From assembly GCA_005877965.1 (NCBI GenBank), contig VBNP01000044.1:1-16784 (forward strand): 16,784 bases of DNA. The letters are read 5' to 3'. Under the pieces are notes generated by a model, which saw only the letters and a program-made list of their open reading frames with translations, had not been told where the DNA came from and did no database searches. The translations under genes and the position numbers were made by a program. Each line of letters starts with the position of its first letter. The first letter of the stretch is position 1. The stretch is from Gammaproteobacteria bacterium. Lineage in GTDB: Bacteria; Pseudomonadota; Gammaproteobacteria; Steroidobacterales; Steroidobacteraceae. Positions 16,438 to 16,784 of the stretch are shown here, in pieces.

Positions 16438-16482
16438 GAGGTCACTCGCCCCGCTCAGTCCTGGTGCCGACGGGTCGCGGCG

Positions 16483-16784
16483 TCAGGAGCCAACGGCGTG
16501 GGCCTTCTCCTGACCCCAGATACTGTTGCGGCGCGTTTCCGGCATCACAAAAAGGCAGATGAGGAAACACACCGCCGGCACCGCAATGGGGTAGATCAAG
16601 GCACGGCCGACGCTGCCCGACGACAGAAATGCCGCGGAGGTGATGAAAGGCACCAGGCCCCCGCCCCAGCCGTTGCCGATGTGGTAGGGCACGGAAACGG
16701 ACGTGTAGCGGATGCGGCTTGGAAAATACTCCGCCAGGAACGCTCCGACCGGGCCGTACACCATGCCGACGTAGGACACCAGGA
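16483..16784 (-). CDS. MFS transporter, metabolite:H+ symporter type (C-terminal part)
   Basis: The gene enters from the right edge of the window, so only the last 100 or so residues are seen and the start is missing. The visible part includes the sequence GPVGAFLAEYFPSRIRYTS followed by VPYHIGNGWGGGLVPFI, which is typical of the MHS family (ProP, ShiA, KgtP type) around its last membrane helices. LIYPIAVPAVCFLICLFVMPET then forms the final membrane helix with the terminal PET motif. The proteins of this family import organic acids, osmolytes or aromatic acids with protons. The substrate cannot be named from this fragment. It runs in the same direction as the efflux operon, with its stop 188 bases from the permease start; a hairpin lies between, so read-through is uncertain. 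Confidence 0.88.
   Translation of the reverse strand, partial: LVSYVGMVYGPVGAFLAEYFPSRIRYTSVSVPYHIGNGWGGGLVPFITSAAFLSSGSVGRALIYPIAVPAVCFLICLFVMPETRRNSIWGQEKAHAVGS

Overview
The window is GC-rich (roughly two-thirds G+C by eye) and densely packed with genes. It looks like a chromosomal segment of an aerobic Gram-negative proteobacterium. The tripartite RND efflux system and the two lipoprotein signal peptides require an outer membrane. The short ThiE type, ThiO in place of ThiH, and the overall protein style suggest a high-GC gammaproteobacterium (Xanthomonadales, Nevskiales or Steroidobacterales-like). That placement is an inference from style, not a measured one. There is no rRNA, tRNA, insertion sequence, phage gene or CRISPR array.

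Region 1 (1-6201, + strand) is a near-complete thiamine biosynthesis operon in the order thiC, thiO, thiS, thiG, thiE, thiF, thiD, with junctions that overlap or lie within 12 bases. ThiC makes the pyrimidine precursor HMP-P and ThiD phosphorylates it to HMP-PP. ThiO oxidises glycine to the imine, ThiF activates the carrier ThiS for sulfur loading, ThiG builds the thiazole, and ThiE joins the two halves into thiamine phosphate. ThiO instead of ThiH marks the oxygen-dependent branch. ThiF carries a C-terminal rhodanese-like domain and lacks the usual zinc cysteines. Supporting genes such as thiL, dxs and a cysteine desulfurase are not in the window.

Region 2 (6202-10515, + strand) holds three apparently independent genes. 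They are a 650-residue DUF4382 lipoprotein followed by a credible terminator, a short RNB-family exoribonuclease (catalytic domain plus S1-like domain, no N-terminal cold-shock domains, possibly translated from a leaderless mRNA), and a 126-residue exported protein of unknown function preceded by a perfect hairpin and a strong ribosome binding site.

Region 3 (10516-16294, - strand) is a tripartite RND efflux operon transcribed leftward: inner-membrane permease, periplasmic adaptor, outer-membrane factor. Each junction is a one-base TGATG overlap. The permease keeps the two transmembrane-4 aspartates but has alanine where AcrB has its transmembrane-10 lysine. No local regulator is visible.

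Region 4 (16483-16784, - strand) is the C-terminal end of an MFS transporter of the metabolite:H+ symporter type, cut by the window edge.

I did not find a clearly new multi-gene system. The best leads are sequence variants inside known families (ThiF, RNB nuclease, RND permease), the uncharacterised exported protein, and a few leader structures.
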